Shown one piece after another: positions 8,530 to 16,733 of a DNA stretch of 41,065 nt. The translations under genes and the position numbers were made by a program. Under the pieces are notes generated by a model, which did no database searches, was not told the origin of the DNA, and saw only the letters and a list, made by a program, of their open reading frames with translations. Position 1 is the first letter of the stretch. Every line of letters starts with the position of its first letter. This DNA comes from Nocardiopsis sp. NRRL B-16309 (GTDB lineage Bacteria; Actinomycetota; Actinomycetes; Streptosporangiales; Streptosporangiaceae), in the NCBI RefSeq assembly GCF_001279585.1, contig NZ_LGEC01000097.1, positions 1 to 41,065 on the forward strand. The letters are read 5' to 3'.

Positions 8530-9573
8530 CTATGCGGGGCGCCCGGGCGCGGGAACGGCACCCCAGCGGGGCAGGGGCGCCGTGCCGGAGGCCTCGGCGC
8601 CGGTACGGACGGCGCGTCCGCGCACTTCCAGCGTGCGCAGGTGGGCGGCGGTCTCGGAGGCGGCCATGTGGCGTGCCATCAGCCGCATGCCGGTCCAGGA
8701 ACGGCGCCAGGGCAGGCGGGAGGTGGCCTCCCACAGGGTGGCGGGGCCCTGGTCGAGCAGGGCGGCGATCTGGTCGAGGCGTTCCTCGTGGTGGGCGGTG
8801 ATCTCGGCCGCGCGGGCTGGGGTGCCGCGGAAGCGGGTCTCGTGTGAGGGAAGGCACAGGAGGCGGTCGGCGCCGGGCAGGCGGCTCACGCGTTCCTGGG
8901 CGCGCAGGAAGTCGCCCAGGGGGTCGCCGTCGGGGGAGTGGAGGGGGAACTGCCCCACGTGCGGCGTGATGCGGGGCAGGACGTGGTCGCCGGTGAAGAG
9001 GAGGCCGCCGTCGGCCAGGTGCAGGCACAGGTGGCCGGGGGTGTGGCCGGGGGTCCACACCGCGCGCAGGTCGCGGCCGGGCAGGTCGACGGTGGCGCCG
9101 TCGTCCAGGGCGAGGTCGGGCACGGCGGGCGGGGCGAGGACGTGGGGGTCGGCGCGGAAGGCGTCGATGTCCTCGGTGGGGAATCCGGCGCGGAGGAGCT
9201 GGTCGGCGATGGAGTCGGCGCGTTCCGCCTCGCTCGCCGCGGCCAGGCGGGCGGTGACGGTGATGTCGGCCGGGTGCATGGCGGTCCAGGCGTCGGAGTG
9301 CTCGCGCAGCCGTCCGACGAGCCCGGTGTGGTCCGGGTGGAAGTGGGTGAGGACGGCGCCGCGGATCTGGTCCATGGTGTGGCCGGTCTGTTTGACGCCC
9401 TCGACCAGGGCGTCCCAGGACTCGTCGTGGTTCCAGCCGGTGTCGACGAGGACGGGGCCCTCGGAACCGGTGAGGAGGTAGACGTAGGTGAAACCGAGGG
9501 GGTTGCCGGGGATGGGGATCGGTAGACTCCACACGCCGTCGCCGAGGTCCTCGACCGGGGGAACGTCAGGCAT
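8530..9573 (-). CDS. MBL-fold metallo-hydrolase
   Basis: A 347-residue metallo-beta-lactamase-fold hydrolase. The metal-binding signature THFHPDHTG is near residue 97, with further ligands in TPGHTPGHLCLH and the TGDHVLP motif. A C-terminal extension of about 100 residues (HHEERLDQIAALLDQGPATL onward) is the helical domain found in glyoxalase II-like and LACTB2-like hydrolases. The ATG at 9573 follows a GGAAAGGGCG stretch. It sits 179 bases upstream of the glycosyltransferase, so it may lead the same transcript. It faces a KstR-type regulator across a 518-base divergent region, with a palindrome at 9592-9616 near its own promoter. Confidence 0.85.
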   Translation of the reverse strand: MPDVPPVEDLGDGVWSLPIPIPGNPLGFTYVYLLTGSEGPVLVDTGWNHDESWDALVEGVKQTGHTMDQIRGAVLTHFHPDHTGLVGRLREHSDAWTAMHPADITVTARLAAASEAERADSIADQLLRAGFPTEDIDAFRADPHVLAPPAVPDLALDDGATVDLPGRDLRAVWTPGHTPGHLCLHLADGGLLFTGDHVLPRITPHVGQFPLHSPDGDPLGDFLRAQERVSRLPGADRLLCLPSHETRFRGTPARAAEITAHHEERLDQIAALLDQGPATLWEATSRLPWRRSWTGMRLMARHMAASETAAHLRTLEVRGRAVRTGAEASGTAPLPRWGAVPAPGRPA

Positions 9574-9591
9574 CGGGGGGCGCCCTTTCCA

Positions 9592-9616
9592 CTAGAAACC
9601 GAATCTGGTTCGATAG
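9592..9616. promoter_or_regulatory. Imperfect palindrome before the MBL hydrolase gene
   Basis: AACC (9597-9600) and GGTT (9607-9610) are inverted arms around GAATCT, and the outer bases CTAGAA / TTCGATAG extend the symmetry imperfectly. The site begins 19 bases before the minus-strand start codon. It is placed to be an operator for the divergent TetR-family regulator, but it does not match the AACnnGTT core seen at 9847 and 9980 closely. Confidence 0.4.
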
Positions 9617-9699
9617 TAGGCGCGCGCTGGTCGCCGACCAGGCGGCGGGGGGTGCGGGAGCGCTCCCGGGAAGGATGGGCGTGGTCGTCCGGCTCCGTC

Positions 9700-9826
9700 T
9701 GAAGCACTCGGCCGGGCGATGGTGGACGGCGGAGGGTGCTGGGGTCGCAGGTCCTCGGTTGAGGGTGGAAGTCCGGCTTCGTGCGGGGCACTCCCGGCCG
9801 GGCGATGGTGGGCGACGGGTGGGAAA
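9700..9826. repeat. Two diverged copies of the ~82-86 bp intergenic repeat
   Basis: GCCGGGCGATGGTGG begins at 9711 and again at 9797, an 86-base period. The segment between includes CGGTTGAGGGTGG, also found in every unit of the 82-bp tandem repeat at 21974-22259. This is a degenerate member of the same family. It lies between two divergent genes, as the longer tract does. Confidence 0.6.
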
Positions 9827-9846
9827 GTCACCTGATCCCACGCAAT

Positions 9847-9860
9847 TAGAACATATTCTA
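9847..9860. promoter_or_regulatory. KstR-like operator candidate
   Basis: TAGAACATATTCTA differs by one base from TAGAAC-nn-GTTCTA, the KstR operator consensus as I recall it. A second looser site with the AACnnGTT core lies at 9980-9987 (AACGTGTT). Both are upstream of a gene whose protein resembles KstR, so autoregulation is a reasonable inference. Confidence 0.55.
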
Positions 9861-10091
9861 CAAAGCAGTCCGGGGTGACCCGAAACCCTGGGGCGAAGCC
9901 TCGTATTGTTACTACTACGTCGGGCGATGAGGCGCGCGTCATGGGTTCCAACCGCTGCGCGAGAGGGAATGCGTTGGATAACGTGTTCTCATCAGGCTGG
10001 TGTTCCTCGCGGGGCGTCGGCCGCGGCAGCTGGTGGATCGTCCGGGTCAGGGTTGGCGTTGCCCGGGGCGACGACGAAGGAGAGAGATCCT

Positions 10092-10718
10092 GTGGCGGTG
10101 CACGCATCGAGTGGAGCGATGTCGCGAACCCAGACCCAGCGGCGCAAGCGCATCGTTCAGACGGCTGCCGCACTCGCCGTGCGCGGCGGTGTGGAGGCCA
10201 TGCAGATGCGTTCGGTCGCCGAGCGCGCGGGGGTCGCCCTGGGCACCCTCTACCGGTACTTCCCCTCCAAGATGGACCTCGTCGTGGCCGTGGTCACCGA
10301 GGAACTCGACCTGCTGGAGGGCGGGATCGTCCGGCGTCCGCCCACCGCGGACACTCCTTCCGGCCGTGCCGTCGACGTCTTCCTGCGGGCCACGCGGGGG
10401 CTGATGCGGGAGCCCGAACTCGCCGACGCGCTGGTCCGCTCGCTCATCATGGCCGAGGTCAAGATGGAGCTCGACGTGCGGATCTCCGACCTCGTGTGGC
10501 GGGTGGCCACCGGGTCCCTGGAGGGCGCTGTGGGACGCGACGACGAGGCCCCGGACGCCGCGGATGTCGACCGCGAGAGCACCGGCTACGTGCTGGTGAG
10601 CTCACTGACCAGCGTGTGGATCTTCGAGCTGGTGGAGATCCTCAAGGGCCGCCGCGACGTCGACGAGGTGGAGCGCCGGCTGCACGTCGCCGCCGAACGC
10701 CTGCTCGCCTCCTTCTGA
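10092..10718 (+). CDS. TetR-family regulator, KstR-like
   Basis: A 208-residue TetR regulator. The DNA-binding domain reads RRKRIVQTAAALAVRGGVEA, then MQMRSVAERAGVALGTLYRY and FPSK, which is very close to mycobacterial KstR (RRKRILDA..., QMRAVADRA..., VGTLYRYFPSK). The C-terminal ligand domain is more diverged. The GTG at 10092 has AAGGAGAG six bases upstream; an ATG at 10119 is a shorter alternative. KstR controls lipid and sterol breakdown in mycobacteria with acyl-CoA-type ligands. No sterol genes are seen here, so the adjacent MBL hydrolase operon is the likely target. A candidate operator lies at 9847-9860. Confidence 0.85.
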   Translation: MAVHASSGAMSRTQTQRRKRIVQTAAALAVRGGVEAMQMRSVAERAGVALGTLYRYFPSKMDLVVAVVTEELDLLEGGIVRRPPTADTPSGRAVDVFLRATRGLMREPELADALVRSLIMAEVKMELDVRISDLVWRVATGSLEGAVGRDDEAPDAADVDRESTGYVLVSSLTSVWIFELVEILKGRRDVDEVERRLHVAAERLLASF

Positions 10719-10752
10719 CACCGGACCCGCCCGGCCGACCGGTTCCGCCGAC

Positions 10753-12198
10753 TCAGCCACCGCCGACGAGGAAGTCCCACAGCCCGGTCAGCAGTCCGCC
10801 GCCCGGGTCCTCCTCGGGCAGCCCGTCCTCGTCGGGCTGGTCCACGCTGCCCGCGGGCGGCGCCTCCGAGGGCGACTCGCTGGGGATGCCGGGCGTGGGC
10901 GACTCCACCGAACCGCCGCCGCTCGCCTCCTGCCCGGGTGCGTCGGGTTCGTCCCGTTCGGTCGCCGTCGGGTCCGCCTCGCCCCCGGCGGGCGCCTCCT
11001 CGGCGGTCTCCTGGGTCGTGACCGTGCCGGGTGCCGGGGTGGTCCGATCGGTGGGGCCGGCCGCCGGCTTGCCGTCCGAGGCCGTGGAGACCGCCTCCAC
11101 CTCCGTCGACGGGCTCTGCTCGGCGTCGGCCGGGCCGGTGCCGATCACGGCGGTGGGTCCGCCGACCGCGCTGGCCCACGACCACAGGGCGACCGCCACG
11201 ACGACCGTCGCCACCCCGGAGACGGCGGGGAGCGGCCACCGGCGGCGGGCCGTCCCCTCGCTGTCGTCGCCGGTGCCGTCGGGGCCCGCGAGCCGGGTGA
11301 GGGTCTCGGTGCGCACCGGGTGGTCCCGGGTGGTGAGCCGGTCGCCGGGCAGCGCGCGCGGCAGCGGTTCGGCGGCGGGCTCGACGGGCGCTCCGGCCTC
11401 CTCCACCACCGGTCTGGTGAGGCGTGAACGGTGCAGCGGGTAGCCGTCGCTGGTCAGCGGGTGCATGCCCGCGGCGATCCGCTCGCGCTCCTCGGCCAGC
11501 GCGGGGTCGGTGCAGGTGCGCACGACCAGGGCGCGCAGTGCGGGCGGCGGGCCGGGCGGGCGCAGCAGGGCCAGGGCGGAGGAGACCTGTTGGACCTTGG
11601 TGCGCCATCCGGTGGTGGCGGGGTCCTCCTCGCCCAGGGCCAGGGGGCGCTGGTGCGGGTCGATGCCCTCCAGGCCCTCGGCCGCGCGGCGGATCGCCGA
11701 GCGGGAGAGTTCGCCGCAGATCTGGTCGTCCAGCCCGAGGACGCGGGCGACGGCGCCGGTGGACAGGGCGTGGCGCAGGTTGAGCTCGACCAGTTCGCGG
11801 TGGCTGGCGGGCAGACGGGAGAACATCCGGGCGACCGGTGCCTCGTCGGGCACGGTGGCCAGGCGGGTGTAGGGGCAGGTGTGCGCGAAGCCGCGCCGCT
11901 GGCAGGCGGAGCGCGTCAGGGCGTAGAGCCAGGGGCCGCGGTCGGCGGGGTCGGCGCGCTCGCCATCCAGGAGCACGCCCGCGACCAGGGCGTCGTGGAC
12001 GGCCTCGGCGACCGGATCGCCGCCGGTGTCCTGGGAGGTGTGGCCGCCCTGACCGGCGGCGGGCGCCGCGGCGGTGGCGCGTTCGGGATCGGCGCCGCCG
12101 CCCAGCAGTGACCAGGCGTACCGGTACAGCGCGGGTGCGAAGGCGTCGTAGAGCGCCTCGACTTCCGCCGGTTCGTCGGATTCGTTAACTCTGGTCAC
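10753..12198 (-). CDS. Sigma-70-like protein tethered to the membrane
   Basis: A 481-residue protein. Residues 10-35 (EVEALYDAFAPALYRYAWSL) match ECF sigma region 2.1, but the rest of region 2 is degraded. FSRLPASHRELVELNLRHAL followed by an HTH-like segment (about residues 125-170) resembles region 4. After a linker, one transmembrane helix lies at about 320-345 (WPLPAVSGVATVVVAVALW). The last 125 residues are Thr/Pro/Glu-rich, presumably outside the cell, and end in GGLLTGLWDFLVGGG. The GTG at 12198 follows GGGGGGAG. It may be a sigma-derived regulator rather than a working sigma factor. No anti-sigma gene is adjacent; nadA lies upstream on the same strand after 163 bases. Confidence 0.65.
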   Translation of the reverse strand: MTRVNESDEPAEVEALYDAFAPALYRYAWSLLGGGADPERATAAAPAAGQGGHTSQDTGGDPVAEAVHDALVAGVLLDGERADPADRGPWLYALTRSACQRRGFAHTCPYTRLATVPDEAPVARMFSRLPASHRELVELNLRHALSTGAVARVLGLDDQICGELSRSAIRRAAEGLEGIDPHQRPLALGEEDPATTGWRTKVQQVSSALALLRPPGPPPALRALVVRTCTDPALAEERERIAAGMHPLTSDGYPLHRSRLTRPVVEEAGAPVEPAAEPLPRALPGDRLTTRDHPVRTETLTRLAGPDGTGDDSEGTARRRWPLPAVSGVATVVVAVALWSWASAVGGPTAVIGTGPADAEQSPSTEVEAVSTASDGKPAAGPTDRTTPAPGTVTTQETAEEAPAGGEADPTATERDEPDAPGQEASGGGSVESPTPGIPSESPSEAPPAGSVDQPDEDGLPEEDPGGGLLTGLWDFLVGGG

Positions 12199-12361
12199 GT
12201 TTCTCCCCCCGCTTCCTTCCGTGAACGTAGCGGGGGGAGGCGTGTCGCGTGGGTGAAATGGCGAGCTGTGGCTTGAAGGTAAGCTTTCTGTAACCCGAAG
12301 TCCGCCTGAGCGGCCGCCGGATCCGGCACAGAGCCGGGCTGACCAGGCCGGTCGCCCGCCG

Positions 12362-13360
12362 CTACTCGCCGCCCCTGGAAGGCGAACCGATCGCGATCAT
12401 GCGCTCGACCGAGCGCCGGGCGCGCTCGGCGGTGAGCTCGTCGACCGTGATCTCGGTCGTGCCGTGGCGCAGAGCCCCGAGCAGGTTGTCGGCGTTGATC
12501 ATCTTCATGTAGTGGCACTCGGCGCGCGAGTTGACCGCTTCGAAGGTCGTGGTGGAGTTGGCGTTGCGCAGCTGGTGGAGCATGCCGGTCTCGGTCGCGA
12601 TGAGGACCTTCGAGGCCGTGGTGTTCTCCGCCGCGGTGAGCATGCCGCCGGTGGACAGGACCTTGACGCGGTCCGCGGGGACCGCGCCGCTGCCCACGAG
12701 GTAGAGGGCGGAGGTGGCGCAGCCGCACTCGGGGTGCACGTAGACCTCCGCGTCGGGCTCGGCGGCCACGCGCTCGCGCAGGGTGTGGCCGTCGATGCCG
12801 GCGTGCACGTGGCACTCGCCCATCCAGATGTGGATGTTGTCCCGCCCGGTGACCCGCTTGACGTGGGCGCCCAGGAACTGGTCCGGGAGGAAGAGGATCT
12901 CGCGGTCCTCGGGGATGGAGCGGATGACGTCGGCGGCGTTGGACGAGGTGCAGCAGATGTCGGTCTCGGCCTTGACCGCCGCCGTGGTGTTGACGTAGGC
13001 GACGACGACCGCGCCGGGGTGCTCGGCCTTCCAGGCGCGCACGTCCTCGGCGGTGATGGTGTCGGCCAGCGAGCACCCGGCGTCGGGGTCGGGCAGCAGG
13101 ATGGTCTTCTCCGGCGCGAGGATCTTCGCGGTTTCGGCCATGAAGTGCACGCCGCAGAAGACAATGGTGCCAGCGTCGACGGTCGCGGCCAGACGGGACA
13201 GCGCGAGGGAGTCGCCGGTGTGGTGGGCGACGTCCTGGATTTCCGGGCGCATGTAGTTGTGCGCGAGGATGACGGCGTCGCGCTCGTCTGCCAGGCGGCG
13301 GACCTCAGCGGCCCATTCCTGCCTGGTCATGGTGTCCGCAGGAGCGGTGACCGGTGCCAT
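12362..13360 (-). CDS. nadA: Quinolinate synthase
   Basis: A 332-residue NadA. It condenses iminoaspartate with dihydroxyacetone phosphate to quinolinate in de novo NAD synthesis, using a [4Fe-4S] cluster. The three repeated domains show the cluster cysteines in FCGVHFMAETAKIL, CTSSNAADVI and HPECGCATSA, and the substrate motifs AHNYMRPEIQDVA and STGGML. The length is normal for the short NadA class. The ATG at 13360 has GAGGAAG and TAGTAGG upstream. nadB and nadC do not follow it here, unlike the common nadABC operon. It is divergent from an NrtR-type regulator, which probably controls it. Confidence 0.95.
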   Translation of the reverse strand: MAPVTAPADTMTRQEWAAEVRRLADERDAVILAHNYMRPEIQDVAHHTGDSLALSRLAATVDAGTIVFCGVHFMAETAKILAPEKTILLPDPDAGCSLADTITAEDVRAWKAEHPGAVVVAYVNTTAAVKAETDICCTSSNAADVIRSIPEDREILFLPDQFLGAHVKRVTGRDNIHIWMGECHVHAGIDGHTLRERVAAEPDAEVYVHPECGCATSALYLVGSGAVPADRVKVLSTGGMLTAAENTTASKVLIATETGMLHQLRNANSTTTFEAVNSRAECHYMKMINADNLLGALRHGTTEITVDELTAERARRSVERMIAIGSPSRGGE

Positions 13361-13495
13361 GTCCTACTACTTCCTCGAGGCTGTGGGCACGCCGCACTGG
13401 CGCCGTGCCGTGGCTGGTCTGTGCAGTTGAGCGGTTTTCGTCTGTCAGGCACAAACCTACTGAAGAATAACATGGCGGGGAACGGAAGGGACAGG
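13361..13495. promoter_or_regulatory. nadA-nrtR divergent promoter region
   Basis: This 135-base region must hold promoters for both genes. GGCACG and CGTGCC form inverted arms of six bases around 13386-13409. GTCAGGCACAAACCTAC (13444-13460) is a weak 17-base palindrome with GT...AC ends. Either could be the regulator's operator; I cannot choose from sequence alone. Confidence 0.45.
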
Positions 13496-14230
13496 GTGGA
13501 TATCCCGGAAGCAAACGGACAGGCGGCGGATCCCGTCCGCACCACGACCGGCGGGGCGACGCTGTCCGCCCACGAGGCGCTCGCGGTCGTCCTGCAGATT
13601 CGGGACGGTGAGCTGTGCGTTCTGCTGTGGCGCAGGGCCCTGCCCCCGTGTGAGGGGGAGTGGGCGCTGCCCGGCGGACGGCTCGGTCCGGACGAGAGCC
13701 TGGGGGCCTCCATCCGCCGCCAACTCGCCCAGAAGGTCGATGTGCGTGATCTGTCTCACCTGGAGCAGTTGGAGACGCGCAGCGACCCCGACCGGCACCC
13801 GCTGCGGCGGACGCTGGCCACCGCCTACCTCGGGCTCGCGCCCGCCCACATCGACCCGGTGGTGCCCGCCGACACCGGATGGCACGCCGCCGCCGATCTG
13901 CCGCCGATGGCCTTCGACCACGCCTCCATCGTGCGCTCGGGCCGCCAGCGGCTGCGCTCCAAGCTGAGCTACACCAACGTGGGCTTCGCGCTGGCGCCGC
14001 CCGAGTTCACGATGTCGGAGCTGTCGGGCTACTACCGCGCGGCACTCGGGCACGACGTGGCGGCCACGAACCTGCGCCGGGTGCTCCTGCGGCGCGGCCA
14101 GATCGAGGAGACCGGGCGTTCGGTCCCCTCCGGCCGCTCGGGCGGGCGACCCGCGGCGCTGTTCCGGTTCCGGGTACGCGGGCTGGAGGTCACCGACGCC
14201 TTCGCCGTCCTCCGTCCGCCCGAGCGCTAG
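13496..14230 (+). CDS. nrtR: NrtR-type transcriptional regulator (Nudix domain plus winged helix)
   Basis: A 244-residue protein. The N-terminal domain is Nudix-like (EWALPGGRLGPDESLGASIR), but the Nudix box ends RRQLAQK in place of REUxEE, so the catalytic glutamates are missing. The C-terminal part (KLSYTNVGFALAPPEFTMSE... then LRRVLLRRGQIEETGR, GGRPAALFRF) is the winged-helix domain of NrtR repressors. NrtR proteins sense ADP-ribose or related NAD metabolites and repress NAD synthesis or salvage genes. The divergent nadA gene makes that role likely. GTG 13496 is chosen because GGAAGGG lies five bases upstream; ATG 13472 is possible but has only a weak site. Confidence 0.8.
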   Translation: MDIPEANGQAADPVRTTTGGATLSAHEALAVVLQIRDGELCVLLWRRALPPCEGEWALPGGRLGPDESLGASIRRQLAQKVDVRDLSHLEQLETRSDPDRHPLRRTLATAYLGLAPAHIDPVVPADTGWHAAADLPPMAFDHASIVRSGRQRLRSKLSYTNVGFALAPPEFTMSELSGYYRAALGHDVAATNLRRVLLRRGQIEETGRSVPSGRSGGRPAALFRFRVRGLEVTDAFAVLRPPER

Positions 14231-14778
14231 GGCGCCTTTGAGACGGGGCCTTCGCGGCTTCCGGTGCACGCCCTCGTTCCTCGGGAGTGCACCTCCAGCC
14301 ACTCCAGGACCCGTCGGCGCCCTAGCCGTGCTTTCTTTGGGCCTCCGCTCGTTCCTCGCTTTGGCCCGGAGGTTCGGGGCGCTTCACGCCGGGTCCTTCG
14401 TCGTCGCTACTGCCTGGCTCGTTCCTCGCTGGCGGCAGAGACTCCTCCTGCAGGCACCGGCGCGCCCCTCACGCCCGACCAACCCCCTGGGGCTGGGGCA
14501 GGCTGAACGGCCACCTTCAACCCTCTGGGGCCACGGTGAGCGGGACCGCTTTGGGCCGTGGCCGGGCGCTCGGTGGCCCTGGTAAACGGGGCTGTCGCCG
14601 CCTTTCAGCCACTCCGGGACCCGTCGGCGCCCTCGCTGTGCTTTCCCCTGCTTTGCCCGATCAACTCCCCGTGGTCCCGTGAGCGGGACCACTGGGCCTT
14701 GGCCACCCGGGGGCGGTGAGCGGGACCGCTTAGGGGCGGACGGGGAAAGGGGACGAACAGGGCCTAGACTCTGCGACT
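14231..14778. repeat. Mosaic intergenic repeat cluster A
   Basis: A 548-base gap with no credible gene. It contains a 128-base module (14241-14368) matching 19199-19326 at 126 of 128 positions. A second, partial and diverged copy starts at 14606. A 37-base module (14380-14416) equals 27539-27575, and a 42-base module (14425-14466) equals 27637-27678. Three units of a palindrome-derived motif GGTGAGCGGGACCGCT lie at 14535, 14679 (partial) and 14715. The 128-base module contains the stem GGTGCAC/GTGCACC. The cluster lies directly 3' of the nrtR stop codon. Confidence 0.85.
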
Positions 14779-15450
14779 GTGGCAATTCGTACTGTGGTGT
14801 TCGACGTCGGTGAGACGCTGGTCGACGAGACGCGCATCTTCGCGCGCTGGGCGGACCGCTTCGGCATCCCGCACATGGCGTTCTTCGGCACCATCGGCGG
14901 TGTCATCGCCTCCGGCGGGACGCTGACCGACGGCTTCCGCCTGCTCGTGCCCGGATTCGACCTGGCGGTCGAGAGCGAGCGCTGGCGGGCCGAGGACCCC
15001 GACGGCGAGCGCGAGCACTTCGGCGAACGCGACCTCTACCCGGACGTGCGCCCCGCGTTCAAGGCCATGCGCGAGGCCGGGCTCTCCCTGGTGATCGCCG
15101 GCAACCAGCCCACCGAGGCCGGTCCGGTCCTGGCCGCCATGGAGCTGGGGGTGGACGGCATCGGCATCTCCGACGACTGGGGCGTGGCCAAGCCCGACCC
15201 CGCGTTCTTCGACCGCACCCTCGAACTGGCCGAGCGGTCGCGGCCCGGACTCACCGCCGACCAGGTCCTGTATGTCGGCGACCGCGTCGACAACGACGTC
15301 CTGCCCGCCGGACGCGCCGGAATGCGCACGGTCCTGCTGCGGCGCGGCCTGTACGGCTACCGCCACGCCGTCGACCCCGGCGCCGCGCGGGCCGACGCCG
15401 TCCTGGACGACCTCCACCAGCTGACCTCCTGGATCGCCGAGCGCGCCTGA
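14779..15450 (+). CDS. HAD-superfamily hydrolase
   Basis: A 223-residue HAD phosphatase-like protein. Motif I is VVFDVGETLVDE, with the nucleophilic Asp near residue 9; the usual second Asp is replaced (DVG), as in many DVGxTL members. Motif II is VIAGNQP, motif III the KPDP loop (WGVAKPDPAFF), and motif IV VLYVGDRVDND. A helical cap lies between motifs I and II. The start is GTG 14779. The substrate cannot be predicted. The upstream region is repeat cluster A, so its promoter must lie within or just after the repeats. The next gene, an ABC transporter ATPase, follows after 167 bases. Confidence 0.85.
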   Translation: MAIRTVVFDVGETLVDETRIFARWADRFGIPHMAFFGTIGGVIASGGTLTDGFRLLVPGFDLAVESERWRAEDPDGEREHFGERDLYPDVRPAFKAMREAGLSLVIAGNQPTEAGPVLAAMELGVDGIGISDDWGVAKPDPAFFDRTLELAERSRPGLTADQVLYVGDRVDNDVLPAGRAGMRTVLLRRGLYGYRHAVDPGAARADAVLDDLHQLTSWIAERA

Positions 15451-15617
15451 ACCGGACCCGCGCGGGTGCGTGCGAACACCTGTCCGCTTTCTGCGCCGAG
15501 CGCGGCGTGTCGACCGTTTGATCCCGCTAAGCGTGGGTAACGTGCGACTCTGGCGGCGCCAGACCGCCCGCGGAGGCGGACGTTCCGCACCCCCTGCCCC
15601 GAATGGAGACGACCCCG

Positions 15618-16733
15618 ATGATCACGTTCGAGGGCGCGGCCAAGCACTACCCGGACGGCACGGTCGCCGTCGCCGGACTCGACCTGACCGTCGAGACCGG
15701 GCGGACCACGGTATTCGTGGGGCCCTCGGGCAGCGGCAAGACCACCTCCCTGCGGATGATCAACCGCATGGTCGAGCCCACCAGCGGAACCGTGCGCATC
15801 GACGGCGACGACATCCGCGGGCAGGACCCGGCGGTCCTGCGGCGCTCCATCGGCTACGTGATCCAGCAGGCCGGACTCTTCCCGCACCGCACCGTCCTGG
15901 ACAACATCGCCACCGTGCCCCTGCTGCTCGGATGGCGGAGGGGCAGGGCGCGGGCGCGTGCCGCCGAACTCATGGACCTCGTGGGACTGGAGCCCTCCCA
16001 GGGGCGCCGCTATCCCCACCAGCTCTCCGGTGGTCAGCAGCAGCGCGTGGGTGTGGCCCGCGCCCTGGCCGCCGACCCGCCCGTCCTGCTCATGGACGAG
16101 CCCTTCAGCGCGGTCGACCCGGTCGTGCGCGCCAGCCTCCAGGACGAGCTCCTGCGCCTGCAGAAGGAGCTGCGCAAGACGATCGTCTTCGTCACGCACG
16201 ACATCGACGAGGCCGTGCGCCTGGGCGACCGCATCGCCGTGTTCCGGCCGGGCGGCGTGCTCGCCCAGTACGACGCCCCCGAACGGCTGCTCGCGGCGCC
16301 CGTGGACGACTTCGTGGAGTCCTTCATCGGCTACGACCGCGGCGTGCGCCGGCTGTCCTTCTTCCCCGCGCGGAACCTGACGCTGGACGACGGCGGCGTC
16401 TTCGAGGAGGAGGACCGGGTCGAGCGCGCCCGCACGGCGGTGGAGGCGACCGGTGTGCCCTGGGCCCTGGTCGTGGCGCGCGACCGCACGCCTTTGGGAT
16501 GGGTGAGCGCCCGGCAGCTGGCGGAGGCGCCCACCGGGGTCGTGCTCGGCGGCCTGGACCTGGCGCCCTACGGCCACACCTTCAACGTCGCCACCGACTC
16601 CCTGCGCGCCGCCCTGGACGCGGCCGTGCTCTCCCCGGCGGGACGCGCGGTCGGCGTGGACGAGGACGGGTGCGTCGTGGGCTTCGTGTCCCAGGACGAC
16701 CTCGGCGCCGCGATCTGGTCGGTGTCCGAGTGA
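15618..16733 (+). CDS. Osmolyte-type ABC transporter ATPase (OpuCA/YehX-like)
   Basis: A 371-residue ATPase. Walker A is VGPSGSGKTTS, the Q-loop is in GYVIQQAGLFPHRTV, the signature is QLSGGQQQRVGVARAL, Walker B is VLLMDEPFSAVD and the switch His is in VTHD. After residue 240 there is a CBS-like pair (WALVVARDRTPLGWVSARQL and AVGVDEDGCVVGFVSQDDL), the regulatory module of OpuCA-type ATPases that senses ionic strength. ATG 15618 has GGAG nine bases upstream; ATG 15603 has no such site. The stop codon overlaps the permease start by four bases. It is the first of four genes for a complete importer of quaternary amines or related osmolytes. Confidence 0.9.
   Translation: MITFEGAAKHYPDGTVAVAGLDLTVETGRTTVFVGPSGSGKTTSLRMINRMVEPTSGTVRIDGDDIRGQDPAVLRRSIGYVIQQAGLFPHRTVLDNIATVPLLLGWRRGRARARAAELMDLVGLEPSQGRRYPHQLSGGQQQRVGVARALAADPPVLLMDEPFSAVDPVVRASLQDELLRLQKELRKTIVFVTHDIDEAVRLGDRIAVFRPGGVLAQYDAPERLLAAPVDDFVESFIGYDRGVRRLSFFPARNLTLDDGGVFEEEDRVERARTAVEATGVPWALVVARDRTPLGWVSARQLAEAPTGVVLGGLDLAPYGHTFNVATDSLRAALDAAVLSPAGRAVGVDEDGCVVGFVSQDDLGAAIWSVSE

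Noticed and set aside
6929..9481. Plus-strand open frame of 850 codons
   Set aside because: Runs opposite the glycosyltransferase and MBL genes, which have intact catalytic motifs; the translation is Gly/Val/Arg filler.
8351..9532. Extension of the glycosyltransferase frame upstream of the TTG to 9532
   Set aside because: The extension overlaps the MBL gene in another frame and is Arg/Pro-rich; TTG 8350 has a good ribosome site.
5159..9573. Terpene biosynthetic cluster based on the prenyltransferase-repeat protein
   Set aside because: No DxDD/DDxxD motif, no prenyl diphosphate synthase and no tailoring enzymes nearby.
12464..13495. Long plus-strand frame entering nrtR from the left
   Set aside because: It reads antisense to nadA, whose iron-sulfur motifs are clear; the Nudix domain only begins after 13496.
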